Notes: generated by a model from the sequence alone, not told the origin. Shown: positions 37,170-46,297, counted from the stretch's first letter. The stretch is 64,000 nt of DNA from an uncultured Ramlibacter sp. (GCF_936925435.1 NZ_CAKZHQ010000044.1:27712-91711); one strand, 5' to 3'. Made by a program: numbers and translations.

Positions 37170-37676
37170 TCAGGGGCCGTAGCCACCGGTATTGGGATCC
37201 ACCTTGGCCCCGCGGCTGGCCTCGGCGGCGCGCTGCAAGCGCCGCTGTTCGGCCTGGGCCGGGTCGCGCGGCGGCCGGGGTTGGCCGGCGACCTGCGGCG
37301 GGCGGTCCGGGCGGCCGTCGGCGTTTTGCTCCGGCCGGGGCGGCGCCGGTGGCCTGCCATCACGCGGCCTGGGGCCATCGGGACGGCCATGGCCGTGGTC
37401 GCGATCGCGGTCGGTTCTGACGTGGCCGCGTGGGACGGGGACCGGGTAGGGGACGGCGTAGGGCAGGGCCAAGGGCGCGCTGTAGCCGTAACCGTAACCT
37501 GGGTTGTAGCCATAGCCGTAACCGTAGGCCGGCACGGGGGCACCATAGACCGGCGCCGCATCGACGGCGTAGGGCGCGCTGGCATAGCCGCCATACGGCG
37601 CGTTGTAGGCGGAAGGGGGATAGGCCACACAGCCGGACAGGCCGGCCAACGCCATCGCTGCGAAGACTGCTTTCAC
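37170..37676 (-). CDS. Tyr/Pro-rich lipoprotein, paralogue of the gene at 16989
   Basis: A 168-residue protein starting MKAVFAAMALAGLSGCVAYP. The lipobox LSGC and the following VAY are almost the same as in the protein at 16989-17474 (MKAVLALTAVAGLAGCVAYD). The mature region is Tyr/Gly/Pro-rich (YGYGYGYNPGYGYGY) and then, unlike its relative, ends in a charged Arg/Asp/Pro segment instead of poly-glycine. It is predicted to be an outer-membrane-anchored, disordered protein. The function is unknown. Confidence 0.75.
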   Translation of the reverse strand: MKAVFAAMALAGLSGCVAYPPSAYNAPYGGYASAPYAVDAAPVYGAPVPAYGYGYGYNPGYGYGYSAPLALPYAVPYPVPVPRGHVRTDRDRDHGHGRPDGPRPRDGRPPAPPRPEQNADGRPDRPPQVAGQPRPPRDPAQAEQRRLQRAAEASRGAKVDPNTGGYGP

Positions 37677-37803
37677 ATTGTTTCCTTGTGCCCGGCCAGA
37701 CAGCGCCGGGGATGGCGCTATTGGACAACGCCCGCGTTGACCTCGGGTGTCCAGCGGGTAAAGGTGCGGCCTTGCGTGCTACAAAACAGCCAGGAGAAAC
37801 CCC

Positions 37804-38550
37804 ATGCGCAAGCCTTACCAGCTCCACTACTGGCCCAGCATCCAGGGCCGCGGCGAATTCATCCGGCTGGCGCTGGAGGCCGCTGGCGCACCCTACGTCG
37901 ACGTGGCGCGCGGGCCGGAAGACGCAGGCCAGGGCATGCCCGCCCTCACGCACTACCTGCAGGACGCATCCGTCGCGCGTCCGCCCTTTGCCTGCCCGCT
38001 TCTGGTGGACGGCACGCTGGTGCTGGGCCAGACCGCCGCCATCCTGCTTTACCTGGGACCGCGCCTGGGCCTGGTGGCCGCCGGCGAGGCCGACCGCCTG
38101 TGGACGCACCAGATCCAGCTGACGATCGCCGACTTCGTGACCGAGGTGCACGACAGCCACCATCCGATCGGCAGCGGCCTGTACTACGAGGAGCAGCGCG
38201 CCGCCGCCAAACGCCGCGCGGCGGACTTCCGTAGGCACCGTCTGCCGAAATTCCTGGCCTGGTTCGAGGCTGTGCTGGAACGCAATCCCAAAAACAAGGG
38301 GCGTGCTGCGCCGCACTTGGTGGGCGTCAAGCTGTCGTACGCGGACCTGTCGCTGTTCCAGCTGGTCGAGGGTCTGCGCTACGCCTTTCCCAAGGCTTCA
38401 GAGCGCGCCTTCAAGCAGACGCCGCGCGTGCTGGCCCTGCATGCCGGCGTGCGCCAGCACAAGCGCCTGGCCGCCTACCTGGCCAGCGAGCGCCGCATCC
38501 CTTTCAACCAGCAGGGCATCTTCAGGCGCTACCCGGCGCTGGACGGCTGA
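37804..38550 (+). CDS. Glutathione S-transferase family protein
   Basis: A 248-residue protein. The N-terminal thioredoxin-like half has YQLHYWPSIQGRGEFIRLALEAAG and LVLGQTAAILLYLG, which correspond to the glutathione-binding region with its Tyr and the Q-T/S motif. The helical C-terminal half contains SYADLSLFQLVEGL, as in the N-capping box region of GSTs. An AGGAG site precedes the ATG. It probably conjugates or reduces an electrophile with glutathione; the substrate is unknown. Confidence 0.88.
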   Translation: MRKPYQLHYWPSIQGRGEFIRLALEAAGAPYVDVARGPEDAGQGMPALTHYLQDASVARPPFACPLLVDGTLVLGQTAAILLYLGPRLGLVAAGEADRLWTHQIQLTIADFVTEVHDSHHPIGSGLYYEEQRAAAKRRAADFRRHRLPKFLAWFEAVLERNPKNKGRAAPHLVGVKLSYADLSLFQLVEGLRYAFPKASERAFKQTPRVLALHAGVRQHKRLAAYLASERRIPFNQQGIFRRYPALDG

Positions 38551-38654
38551 GCGCTGTTGCGGACAAGGTGGTCGGGGTCGTGGCCCTAAACCCGCCTGCA
38601 AGGCGCGGGCGGCTCGGCCTTGGCCCACGCATTTTTGTTGCATGGACAGGGTTT

Positions 38655-38671
38655 GCTTCTGTTTTGGTAGC
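38655..38671. repeat. Degenerate 17-base GCTA/TAGC element, copy 5
   Basis: GCTTCTGT-T-TTGGTAGC keeps the right half of the repeat family exactly as in copy 3 (TTGGTAGC) and the 17-base length, but the left half has drifted. It lies in the 144-base gap between the convergent GST and helicase genes, where no other feature is apparent. Confidence 0.35.
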
Positions 38672-38694
38672 TAACCAGGCTTATTCAGCGCGGT

Positions 38695-40977
38695 CTAGAG
38701 GCCTGTTTGCATCGTATTTGCGGGCTGCAGGCCCCACCAGGCAGGCAGCAGCCGCTGCACCTCGCTGCGGCCGAAACGGTCATCGATGAGGTAGACGATG
38801 CCCTTGTCCTCGCGGGTGCGGATGACGCGGCCGGCGGCCTGCACCACCTTCTGGATGCCGGGGAAGAGGTAGGTGTAGTCGTAGCCTGCGCCGAAAGCCT
38901 GGGCCATGCGCTCCTTCATCTGCTCGTTCACGGCGTTGACCTGGGGCAGGCCCAGGGTGGCGATGAAGGCGCCCACCAGGCGGTCGCCCGGCAGGTCGAT
39001 GCCCTCGGCAAAACTGCCGCCCAGCACCGCGAAGCCGATCCCCCGACCGCCGGCCTCGAAGCGCGCCAGAAAGGCCTGGCGCTCGGGCTCGGCCATGCGG
39101 CGCGACTGCTCCCACATCGGCACATCGGGATGCTGCTGGGCAAACAGGCTGCTGACCATCTGCAGGTAGTCGAAGCTGCTGAAAAAGGCCAGGTAGTTGC
39201 CCGGCTGCAGTGCGTACTGGCGGGCAATCAGGTCGGCAATCGGCTGGGCCGAGCGTTGCCTGTCGTTGAACCGTGTCGAGATGCTGCGCACCAGCTGCAC
39301 CGACAGCTGCCGGGCGTCGAAGGGCGAGGCCACATCGATGGTGGCCGTGCTCTCGGGCAGGCCCAGAGTGTCGCGGTAAAAATCCACCGGGCTCAAGGTG
39401 GCCGAGAACAGCGTGGCCGATTGCGCGGCGGCAAAGCGCGGCGCCAGAAAGGGCGCGGGGATGAGGTTGCGGATGCACAGGATGCTGGCCGGCTTGCCGC
39501 GGCCGTCCTGCTCCAGCGTGGTGTCGAACAGTGAATGGCTGCCGAAGGCCTCGGCCAGGCGCATGAACTGCGCGATGTCGAAGAAGAACTGCTGCAGCGC
39601 CGGTGCCGGCTCGGCCGGCGCCTCGGCCAGCCAGTCGGCGATTGCGGCGCCGGCCTGCTGCAAGGCCAGCAGCAGGCTGTCGGGAATCTCGCCGTGGGTC
39701 AGGTAGGGCTGGTCCTGGTCCTTGAGCAATGCATTCCAGGCGCGGTTCAATTTATCCAGCGGCTTTTTCAGCGCACCCGGCGCGGTTTGCCGCAGGCCGC
39801 GCAGCGCGCCCTGGTGCAACTGCGCCGTGTACATGCCGCGGGCCCGGTCGACCAGGTTGTGGGCCTCGTCCACCAGCAGGCCGGCCTTCCATTCGTTGGC
39901 CTGGGCCATGGCATGGAGCATGGCGCTGCTGTCGAACCAGTAGTTGTAGTCGCCCACCACCAGGTCGGCCCAGCGCGCCAGCTCCTGGCCCAGGTAGTAG
40001 GGACAGACGCTGTGCTGCAAGGCCGCTTCGCGCAGGGCAGGCCGGTCCATGGGGCCGCAGCGCAGGGCGGCGGCGCGGGCGGCGGGCAGGCGGTCGTAAA
40101 AGCCCTGGGCCAGCGGGCAGGAGTCGCCGTGGCAGGCCTTGTCGGGGTGTTCGCAGGCCTTCTCGCGCGCCGTCAGCTCCAGCACGCGCAAGGGCATCTG
40201 CGGCGTCGCCGCGACAATGCGCTGCGCTGCGTCGAGCGCCAGCTGGCGGCCCGGTGTCTTGGCCGCCAGGTAGAAGATCTTGTCCAGGCCCTGGCCGGGC
40301 ATGGCCTTGAGCAGGGGGAACAGCGTGCCCACGGTCTTGCCGATGCCCGTCGGTGCCTGGGCCAGCAGGCAGCGGCCCTTGGCCGCCACCTTGTAGACCG
40401 CCTCGGCCAGTTCGCGCTGGCCGGTGCGGAACTGCGCATGCGGGAAGGCCAGGGTGTTGAGCGCCGCGTCGCGCGCCGCGCGGTGGGCCAGCTCCTGCCG
40501 CGCCCAGTCCAGGAAGCGGCCGCACAGGCCCTCGAAGAACTCGCGCAGTGCGTCAGCGCTGTGCAGCTCGGTGAACACCGTCTCGTCCTGGCTGCCGATG
40601 TCGTAGTACACCAGGGCCAGGTTGATTTCCTGCAGGCCGCGCTCCTGGCACAGCAGCCAGCCGTAAACCCTGGCCTGGGCCCAGTGCAGGGCGCGGTGGT
40701 TGGCCGGCTGGCGCTCCAGGGCGCCGCGGTGGGTTTTGATCTCTTCGAGGAGATTGCGGGCGCTGTCGTAGCCGTCGGCGCGGCCGCGCACGCGCAGCTC
40801 GCGGTACTCCCCCTGGAGGCTGACTTCGGCCTCGTAGCTGCCGCGGCGGCGCGCGGCCACGGCCAAGTGGCCGGCCATGCCCTCCTGGGCGCTGGGGGAG
40901 GGGGTGAACCGCAGGTCCAGGTCCCCTTGCTTGGCCGTGAACTCGCACAGGGCGCGCACGGCGACGACGTACTGCAT
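38695..40977 (-). CDS. PD-(D/E)XK nuclease fused to a DinG/Rad3-type Fe-S helicase
   Basis: A 760-residue DNA repair-type protein. Residues 1-120 look like a RecB/Cas4-type nuclease: Asp68 in RGRADGYD, EIK at 79-81 and the Q-x3-Y helix (Gln101, Tyr105). A superfamily 2 helicase follows with Walker A APTGIGKT, cysteines for a 4Fe-4S cluster (KACEHPDKACHGDSCP and a later VCPYY), the DEAH box LLVDEAHN, and C-terminal motifs GSFAEGIDLPG and QAAGRVIRT. Such XPD-like enzymes unwind DNA 5'-3'. The start at 40977 begins the nuclease fold directly. It is a single gene, convergent with the GST gene. Confidence 0.9.
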   Translation of the reverse strand: MQYVVAVRALCEFTAKQGDLDLRFTPSPSAQEGMAGHLAVAARRRGSYEAEVSLQGEYRELRVRGRADGYDSARNLLEEIKTHRGALERQPANHRALHWAQARVYGWLLCQERGLQEINLALVYYDIGSQDETVFTELHSADALREFFEGLCGRFLDWARQELAHRAARDAALNTLAFPHAQFRTGQRELAEAVYKVAAKGRCLLAQAPTGIGKTVGTLFPLLKAMPGQGLDKIFYLAAKTPGRQLALDAAQRIVAATPQMPLRVLELTAREKACEHPDKACHGDSCPLAQGFYDRLPAARAAALRCGPMDRPALREAALQHSVCPYYLGQELARWADLVVGDYNYWFDSSAMLHAMAQANEWKAGLLVDEAHNLVDRARGMYTAQLHQGALRGLRQTAPGALKKPLDKLNRAWNALLKDQDQPYLTHGEIPDSLLLALQQAGAAIADWLAEAPAEPAPALQQFFFDIAQFMRLAEAFGSHSLFDTTLEQDGRGKPASILCIRNLIPAPFLAPRFAAAQSATLFSATLSPVDFYRDTLGLPESTATIDVASPFDARQLSVQLVRSISTRFNDRQRSAQPIADLIARQYALQPGNYLAFFSSFDYLQMVSSLFAQQHPDVPMWEQSRRMAEPERQAFLARFEAGGRGIGFAVLGGSFAEGIDLPGDRLVGAFIATLGLPQVNAVNEQMKERMAQAFGAGYDYTYLFPGIQKVVQAAGRVIRTREDKGIVYLIDDRFGRSEVQRLLPAWWGLQPANTMQTGL

Positions 40978-41050
40978 GCCGCGATAGTAAGGCCCCCACG
41001 AGGGGCCTTCGCGCCCAGGGGCGGCCCGTCGGCGCTCAAGGCGGCGCGAC

Positions 41051-41296
41051 TCAGTCCTTGTCTTGCACCTGCTGCTTCAGTCCGGTGATGGCATAGCCTT
41101 TTTCGGCGATCTGGGCACCCGCGTCGTCGATGGGGTAGCGCGCCAGATGGTGGGTGTCGACATCGAGGTGAACGCCGCGGGCCTCGCTGACCCAGTCGAC
41201 GTCGGTGACTTCCTCGGGCAGGCGCTTGCCGGCCGGAACGGCCAGGTACGACAGCTTGTGCTCGGGTTCGGGGCGCCGGTAGATGTCCAGTTGCAT
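41051..41296 (-). CDS. Small conserved hypothetical protein (DUF6139-like)
   Basis: An 81-residue soluble protein starting MQLDIYRRPEPEHKLSYLAVP, with a strand-rich pattern and a Gln/Lys/Asp tail. I associate it loosely with a Burkholderiales-specific family (DUF6139) from memory only. It lies between the helicase gene and the small basic protein gene on the same strand; the helicase start is 73 bases downstream. Confidence 0.65.
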   Translation of the reverse strand: MQLDIYRRPEPEHKLSYLAVPAGKRLPEEVTDVDWVSEARGVHLDVDTHHLARYPIDDAGAQIAEKGYAITGLKQQVQDKD

Positions 41297-41363
41297 GGGT
41301 CTTTCCTTGTCAAAGGCCGAAAACGTCCTTCTCTCGCCACGCCGCCGCTGGGGCGGTGCAGGC

Positions 41364-41380
41364 TGGGGGCGCGGCCCCCA
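41364..41380. terminator. GC hairpin between two small minus-strand genes
   Basis: TGGGGGC (41364-41370) pairs perfectly with GCCCCCA (41374-41380) across a 3-base loop. No T tract follows on either side, so it may be a transcript-stabilising hairpin or weak terminator rather than an intrinsic terminator. Confidence 0.3.
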
Positions 41381-41428
41381 TCCTGGGAATTCAGGGCCGC
41401 CGCGGGGAGCGAACGGCCGCAGGGGGCA

Positions 41429-41599
41429 TCAGCCGCCCTTGCTGGGGCGCTTGCCCGGGTTCTTCTTGCTGCGCGTGCTGGTGCCGCGCTCCAGGCTGAT
41501 TTTCTGGCCGCCGCCAGCGCGCTTGACGGCCATGCCGTCGATGACTTTGGGACGGGGGGTGGCCTTGCGGTCGGCTTCGGTAACGATCTTGTTGCCCAT
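41429..41599 (-). CDS. Small basic hypothetical protein (56 residues)
   Basis: Start MGNKIVTEADRKATPRPKVI, end KKNPGKRPSKGG. The protein is rich in Lys, Arg, Gly and Ser and lacks hydrophobic segments, so it may bind nucleic acid. The sequence AGTACCCCC precedes the ATG, without a strong ribosome-binding site. The balanced use of codons and ordered composition argue for a real gene despite its length. I know no family for it. Confidence 0.6.
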   Translation of the reverse strand: MGNKIVTEADRKATPRPKVIDGMAVKRAGGGQKISLERGTSTRSKKNPGKRPSKGG

Positions 41600-41653
41600 G
41601 GGGGTACTCCAGTTATTAACCCCCCGATTGTGCCGGAGCCGGAGACCGGGGGT

Positions 41654-42127
41654 TCAGGGACAGCGTACCGTCTGGCCCTGCTGGGTGCAAAGGCCACCGG
41701 GACCGAGCAGGTCGGGACCGGCCCGGTTCAGCCGCGTGCCCCTGCTGTCCCAGCAGCCACCGGCGTCGCAGCTGGTGATGACGGGCGGCGGCTCATAGGC
41801 CGGCGCTGTGGGCGCCGCCGCCGGCGGCGGACGCGGCGAGGCCGTGGCGGGGGAGGGCAGGTGCAGCGGCTGCCGCAGGGGACGGATGGCTGGCGCCGCC
41901 GCCGAGGCCGGCGCCAGCGGCTGGTCCGCCCCGCCATTGCCCAGGCAGGCGCCGGCGGCCTGCTGGCGCAGGGTCTCGACCTGGCCAGCCTGGCGCGGAC
42001 TGGCCTGGCGCGCAGCTTCCAGGACGGCCAGGGCCTGGGCGCATTGGGCCGACTTCAGGGGGTCGCTGCCAGCCAGGGCCAGCGAGGCCGGCAGGAGCAG
42101 GGCGAGGGCGCGGATGGCAAGTCGCAT
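41654..42127 (-). CDS. Secreted hypothetical protein, Pro/Ala-rich
   Basis: A 157-residue protein with a signal peptide (MRLAIRALALLLPASLALAG). The mature N-terminal part is helical with two cysteines (SAQCAQALAVLEAARQ and GACLGN), then a Pro/Ala linker, and a C-terminal segment with three cysteines (SCDAGGCWDSRGTRLNR and LCTQQGQTVRCP). The last part resembles short Cys-rich tails found in uncharacterised Burkholderiales proteins. It is divergent from the exonuclease gene. Confidence 0.7.
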   Translation of the reverse strand: MRLAIRALALLLPASLALAGSDPLKSAQCAQALAVLEAARQASPRQAGQVETLRQQAAGACLGNGGADQPLAPASAAAPAIRPLRQPLHLPSPATASPRPPPAAAPTAPAYEPPPVITSCDAGGCWDSRGTRLNRAGPDLLGPGGLCTQQGQTVRCP

Positions 42128-42233
42128 CCAGGTGGGACATGGCAGGCCGGGCAGAGTTCATCGGCCGCCTCCTACGGCGTAGCGCCGCAGGGCCGGCCAT
42201 CATGCAGGCAGCACCCAAGGAGGCCCTGAAGAC

Positions 42234-43040
42234 ATGAAGCTGGCGACCTACAACGTCAACGGCATCCACAGCCGCCTGCCCAATCTGCTGGCGTGGCTGG
42301 AGCGCGAGCAGCCCGACGTGGCCTGCCTGCAGGAGCTCAAGGCGCTGGACGGCGCCTTCCCGCAGGCTGCCTTGCGCGAGGCCGGCTATGAGGCTCTGTG
42401 GAAGGGCCAGCGGTCCTGGAACGGCGTGGCCATCCTGGCGCGCGGCGCGCAGCCGGTGCAGATCCGGCGCGAATTGCCGGGCGACCCGGACGACGAGCAC
42501 AGCCGCTACCTGGAGGCTGCCGTCGACGGCATCGTCGTCGCCTGCCTCTACCTGCCCAACGGCAATCCGCAGCCCGGCCCCAAGTTCGCCTACAAGCTGG
42601 GCTGGTTCCGGCGATTGATCGCGCATGCGCAGGGCCTGTTGAAGTCGGGCCACCCGGTGGCGCTGGCCGGCGACTTCAACGTGGTGCCCACCGACTTCGA
42701 TATCTACAACCCCAAGTCTTGGCGCAAGGACGCGCTCTTGCAGCCCGAGAGCCGGGCCTGCTACCAGGAACTGCTGGGCCAGGGCTGGACAGACGCCATC
42801 CGCCATCTGTACCCGGAGGAACCGGCCTTCACCTTCTGGGACTATTTCCGCCAGCACTGGCAGCGCAATGCGGGCCTGCGCATCGACCACCTGCTGCTCA
42901 GCCCGGCGCTGCTGCCTTGCCTGCAGGAGGCCGGCGTCGACAGCTGGGTGCGCGGACAGCCCCATGCCAGCGACCATGCGCCGGCCTGGGTGGAACTGGA
43001 CCTCTCCCTGCTGGCCCCCAAGCCGCGCAAACGCTCCTGA
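42234..43040 (+). CDS. xth: Exodeoxyribonuclease III
   Basis: A 268-residue DNA repair nuclease of the exonuclease III/AP endonuclease family. Conserved motifs are all present: YNVNGIHSR at the start, LQELKA with the metal-binding Glu, YLPNGNP, the AGDFNVVPTDFD catalytic Asp-Asn pair, RIDHLLLS and the final SDHAPAWVEL with the catalytic His. It cleaves abasic sites and degrades 3' ends in base-excision repair. It stands alone, with an AGGAGG-like site in front of the ATG. Confidence 0.95.
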   Translation: MKLATYNVNGIHSRLPNLLAWLEREQPDVACLQELKALDGAFPQAALREAGYEALWKGQRSWNGVAILARGAQPVQIRRELPGDPDDEHSRYLEAAVDGIVVACLYLPNGNPQPGPKFAYKLGWFRRLIAHAQGLLKSGHPVALAGDFNVVPTDFDIYNPKSWRKDALLQPESRACYQELLGQGWTDAIRHLYPEEPAFTFWDYFRQHWQRNAGLRIDHLLLSPALLPCLQEAGVDSWVRGQPHASDHAPAWVELDLSLLAPKPRKRS

Positions 43041-43125
43041 TTTCATAGCGGGTGCCGTCCATTGGACGGGGGCTGGAGGCCTGTTCGCCGCTATCATCGC
43101 GGCTGAGCAACGAGGAGGGATTTCC

Positions 43126-45159
43126 ATGGCCATCCACCGTCTTGTCCTGGCGCTGGGCGCCGCCACCCTGTTGGCGCTGGCCGGCTGCAGCACCGCTCCC
43201 ACCCACCCGGCCATCGCGTCGGCCCAGCAGGCCGGCCAGCTGCCGCCGCTGCTGCCGGTGCGACGCTTCGTGGCCAACATCGACCACGAGGGCGGCTTCC
43301 TGCTCTCGCCCGACGGCCAGCGCCTGCTGTGGTCGCAGGCCGTGGGCACCGACGTCGGCCTGGCGACGCGGCCGGTGGCCGGCGGCGCCACCACCAGCTT
43401 TCCCACCGGTGTTTTCTCGCGGCGCCAGGGCACGGACTACATCTGGCTGGGCGACAGCCGCCATGCAATCTACGGCAAGGACCCGCGCGGCGACGAGAAC
43501 ACCCAGATCCATGCCTTCGACACCCAGGCCGCCTTCGCCCCCTGGGTGGTGACGCCCTGGCCGGGCGCGCGCTCCTACACGGTGGCGCGCGGCGCGCCGG
43601 GCACGGCGAAATTCTTCTTTGCCAGCAACCGCCGCGACAAGGCCGCCATGGACTTGTACGAGGCCGATGCCGCCACCCGCGAGGTGCGCGAAGTGGCGCG
43701 CAGCGACGGCCGCATCCTGTCCTGGCTGATCGGCAGCAACCACCAGTTGGTGGGCCGCAGCCGCCAGCTCGGCTCGGCCGATGGCTCCGACATCTCGGTG
43801 GAACTTCTGCAGCCCGATGGCAGCTGGCGGACGCTGGCCACGGTCAAGGCTTTCGATGCGTACTGGCTCAACCGCATCGACACGGCGGCCGGCAAGGCCT
43901 GGGGTTTTTCCAACCTGGGCCGCGACAAGATGGCCCTGGTCGAGGTCGCGCTCGACAGCGGCCGCGAGACCGTGCTGGCGGCCCATCCGGAGGTGGACCT
44001 GGACTCGGCCAGCCTGCCGCCTTTGCGCGGCGCGCCGCAGGCCTACACCAGCTACGCCGGCATGCCTGTGGTGCATTGGCTGGACCAGGCGCTGGGTGCC
44101 GAGGTGGCGGCCGCCGTCCAGCGCGCCCGTGCGCAAGGCCTGCTGGCGGCCGACCCGGTGAGCGTGCGGCCCTGGAGCACGGCCGAAGACGGCCGGCGCA
44201 TGGTGCTGGGGGCTCTGGGCGACTTCGATGCGGCCGAACTGCTGTGGGACCGCGCCACGGGTCAGGTCACGCGGCTGGACCCGCGCGACGCCGAGGCCGC
44301 CGCCTGGCTGGCCGCCGAGCGCTCCTACAGTTTCCGCGCCTCGGACGGCAGGCCGCTGCACGGCTACATCACCCGGCCGCGCGGCGTCACCGGTCCGGCG
44401 CCGCTGGTGGTGGTCATCCACGGTGGTCCCTGGGGGCGCGACCACTGGAATCCCGCCACCTTCAACACCGCGCAACTGCTGGCCAACCGCGGCTATGCGG
44501 TGCTCCACATCAACTACCGCAGCTCCTCCGGCTATGGCCGCGAGTTCCTGCTGGCCGGCAATCTCGAGTACTGGGGCCGCATGCAAAAGGACATCGCCGA
44601 GGCCGCGCAATGGGCGGTGGACCAGAAAATCGCCGACCCGACGCGCATGGCGGTGCTGGGCGCCAGCTTCGGCGGCTTTTCGGTGATGGCCCAGCTGGCC
44701 CAGAAGCAGCAGGACTGGCGCTGCGGCGTCAATGTGGTGGGCGTGGCCAACTGGCCGCGGGTGGTGGAGAACTGGCCGCCGTTCTGGCGCAACCGCCACA
44801 TGTTCGAGGCCCTGCTGGGCGACGCGAAGGTGCCGGAGCAGCGCGCGCGCATGCTGGCCAATTCGCCGATCTCGCATGTGGATGCGATCACCGCGCCCAT
44901 GCTGGTGATCCACGGCGCCAACGACATCCGCGTGCTCAGCCAGGACTCCGACGAGGTGGTGGCGCGGCTGCGCCAGCTGGGCCGGCCTGTGGACTACCTG
45001 TCCTTCCCCGACGAGGGCCATTCCGTGCGGCGCTGGCGCAACCGGCTGGAGATGTGGCGGCGCATCGACGACACGCTGGCTGCCTGCCTGGGCGGGCGCA
45101 GCGCGGGCTGGGACTACTACCAGCTGGTGCCGCGCCAGCTGGGCGCGGCCACCCCTTAA
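43126..45159 (+). CDS. S9-family (prolyl oligopeptidase-type) peptidase lipoprotein
   Basis: A 677-residue serine peptidase. It begins with a lipoprotein signal (LALAGCS lipobox). A beta-propeller region is followed by the alpha/beta-hydrolase domain with the oxyanion HGGPWGRD, nucleophile LGASFGGFS, Asp in HGANDIRV and His in PDEGHSVR. This is the acylaminoacyl/dipeptidyl-peptidase-like set of residues, so it probably trims short peptides in the periplasm. Start ATG 43126 is preceded by GAGGAGGG; the frame is open upstream only over the exonuclease gene. Confidence 0.92.
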   Translation: MAIHRLVLALGAATLLALAGCSTAPTHPAIASAQQAGQLPPLLPVRRFVANIDHEGGFLLSPDGQRLLWSQAVGTDVGLATRPVAGGATTSFPTGVFSRRQGTDYIWLGDSRHAIYGKDPRGDENTQIHAFDTQAAFAPWVVTPWPGARSYTVARGAPGTAKFFFASNRRDKAAMDLYEADAATREVREVARSDGRILSWLIGSNHQLVGRSRQLGSADGSDISVELLQPDGSWRTLATVKAFDAYWLNRIDTAAGKAWGFSNLGRDKMALVEVALDSGRETVLAAHPEVDLDSASLPPLRGAPQAYTSYAGMPVVHWLDQALGAEVAAAVQRARAQGLLAADPVSVRPWSTAEDGRRMVLGALGDFDAAELLWDRATGQVTRLDPRDAEAAAWLAAERSYSFRASDGRPLHGYITRPRGVTGPAPLVVVIHGGPWGRDHWNPATFNTAQLLANRGYAVLHINYRSSSGYGREFLLAGNLEYWGRMQKDIAEAAQWAVDQKIADPTRMAVLGASFGGFSVMAQLAQKQQDWRCGVNVVGVANWPRVVENWPPFWRNRHMFEALLGDAKVPEQRARMLANSPISHVDAITAPMLVIHGANDIRVLSQDSDEVVARLRQLGRPVDYLSFPDEGHSVRRWRNRLEMWRRIDDTLAACLGGRSAGWDYYQLVPRQLGAATP

Positions 45160-45265
45160 CCCCCTTAGGCCAATCCCCTAGGCCAGCCGGCGCTTTTGCC
45201 TAAGCCGGCAGGGGTGGCCGGTGGTCTCATGGTACGGCCCGAAATCGGGTTCCAAAGAGACGCAC

Positions 45266-46297
45266 ATGAGCAGCCTGCCCAACCCCGCCCCCGACGCCAA
45301 CGCACCGCGCATCCTCGTGGTGGACGACACGCCGGACAACCTGTTCCTGATGAACGGCCTGTTCGAGGAGCGCTACCACGTGCTGCAGGCGGCCTCCGGC
45401 GAAGAGGCCCTGCGCATGGTGATGGGCGGCCAGCTGCCCGACATGGTGCTGTTGGACATCATGATGCCGGGCATGGACGGCTACGAGGTGCTGCGCCGCC
45501 TGCGCCAGCACCCGCCGACGGCCCACATTCCGGTGATCTTCCTGAGCGCCCTGGCCAGCCCGCCCGATGCCGCCCTGGGGCTGAACCTGGGCGCCGTTGA
45601 CTACCTGACCAAACCCATCGATCCGCTGCAGGTGATCCAGCGTGTGGAGCAGCATGTGGCTGCCGCCGTGCAGGAGCGCCGCATGGACGCGCTGTCCGAG
45701 CGCCTGTCGCGCCACCTCTCGCCCGACGCCTGGCAAGAGCTGTTTCACGGCGCCGGCCGCGACAGCATCGCCTTCAGCCAGAAAACCCTGAGCGTGCTCT
45801 TTGCCGAGTCGGCCACCCTGGCCGGTTGCAGCGAGCGCGAACGCAACGGTTTTGCCACGCAACTGGACACTCTGGCCACCCGCTACCGCGGCACGGTGGA
45901 CCGCTATGGCTGGGGCGGCACCCTGGTCTTCTTCGAGTCGCCCGAAGCCTGCGTGCGCATGGCCATGGAACTGCAGCGCAGCGCCGTCAGGCTGCGCCTG
46001 CGCATGGGCATCCACAGCGGCCATGGCGAGATCGCTTCCTTCGGCATGGACGGCAAACAACACCAGGCCCTGGTGAGCAGCCCGGTGGCCACGCTGGCCG
46101 CGCAGGCCGCCGCCCGCGCCGAGCCCGGCTGCACCGTGCTGACGCCGGATGCCTATGCGCTGGTGCAGGTCGATGTCCACGTCGATGCCAACGGCAGCGT
46201 GTTGACCGAGGACTTCCAGGACTCGGCCACTGGCACGCTGGCGCCCCTGCCGGCGGCCGCAACGCCAGAGCGCTTCACCGGCCAGCTGCGCAACTAG
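45266..46297 (+). CDS. Response regulator with degenerate class III cyclase-like domain
   Basis: A 343-residue protein. The receiver domain is complete: acidic residues in ILVVDDTPDN, phospho-acceptor Asp64 in VLLDIMMPGMDGY, Lys116 in LTKPIDP. After a linker (HLSPDAWQELF) residues 165-320 follow the pattern of class III adenylate/guanylate cyclases (LSVLFAES, MGIHSGHGEI, LAAQAAARAEPGC), but the first metal-binding Asp is Glu181 and the second Asp region reads RYGWGGTLVFF without an Asp. It is therefore unlikely to make cyclic nucleotide and may bind a nucleotide as a sensor. No kinase gene is adjacent. Confidence 0.82.
   Translation: MSSLPNPAPDANAPRILVVDDTPDNLFLMNGLFEERYHVLQAASGEEALRMVMGGQLPDMVLLDIMMPGMDGYEVLRRLRQHPPTAHIPVIFLSALASPPDAALGLNLGAVDYLTKPIDPLQVIQRVEQHVAAAVQERRMDALSERLSRHLSPDAWQELFHGAGRDSIAFSQKTLSVLFAESATLAGCSERERNGFATQLDTLATRYRGTVDRYGWGGTLVFFESPEACVRMAMELQRSAVRLRLRMGIHSGHGEIASFGMDGKQHQALVSSPVATLAAQAAARAEPGCTVLTPDAYALVQVDVHVDANGSVLTEDFQDSATGTLAPLPAAATPERFTGQLRN

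Noticed and set aside
42898..45021. Minus-strand frame opposite the S9 peptidase
   Set aside because: It is a long open frame caused by GC bias, with no start signal and no motif.
43329..45203. Plus-strand frame overlapping the S9 peptidase in another frame
   Set aside because: It is Arg/Gly-rich shadow sequence; the peptidase frame has signal, propeller and catalytic motifs.
45160..45265. TAGGCCA direct repeats and GCCGGC inverted sequence upstream of the receiver gene
   Set aside because: They are short and GC-rich and could arise by chance; no clear promoter or operator could be assigned.
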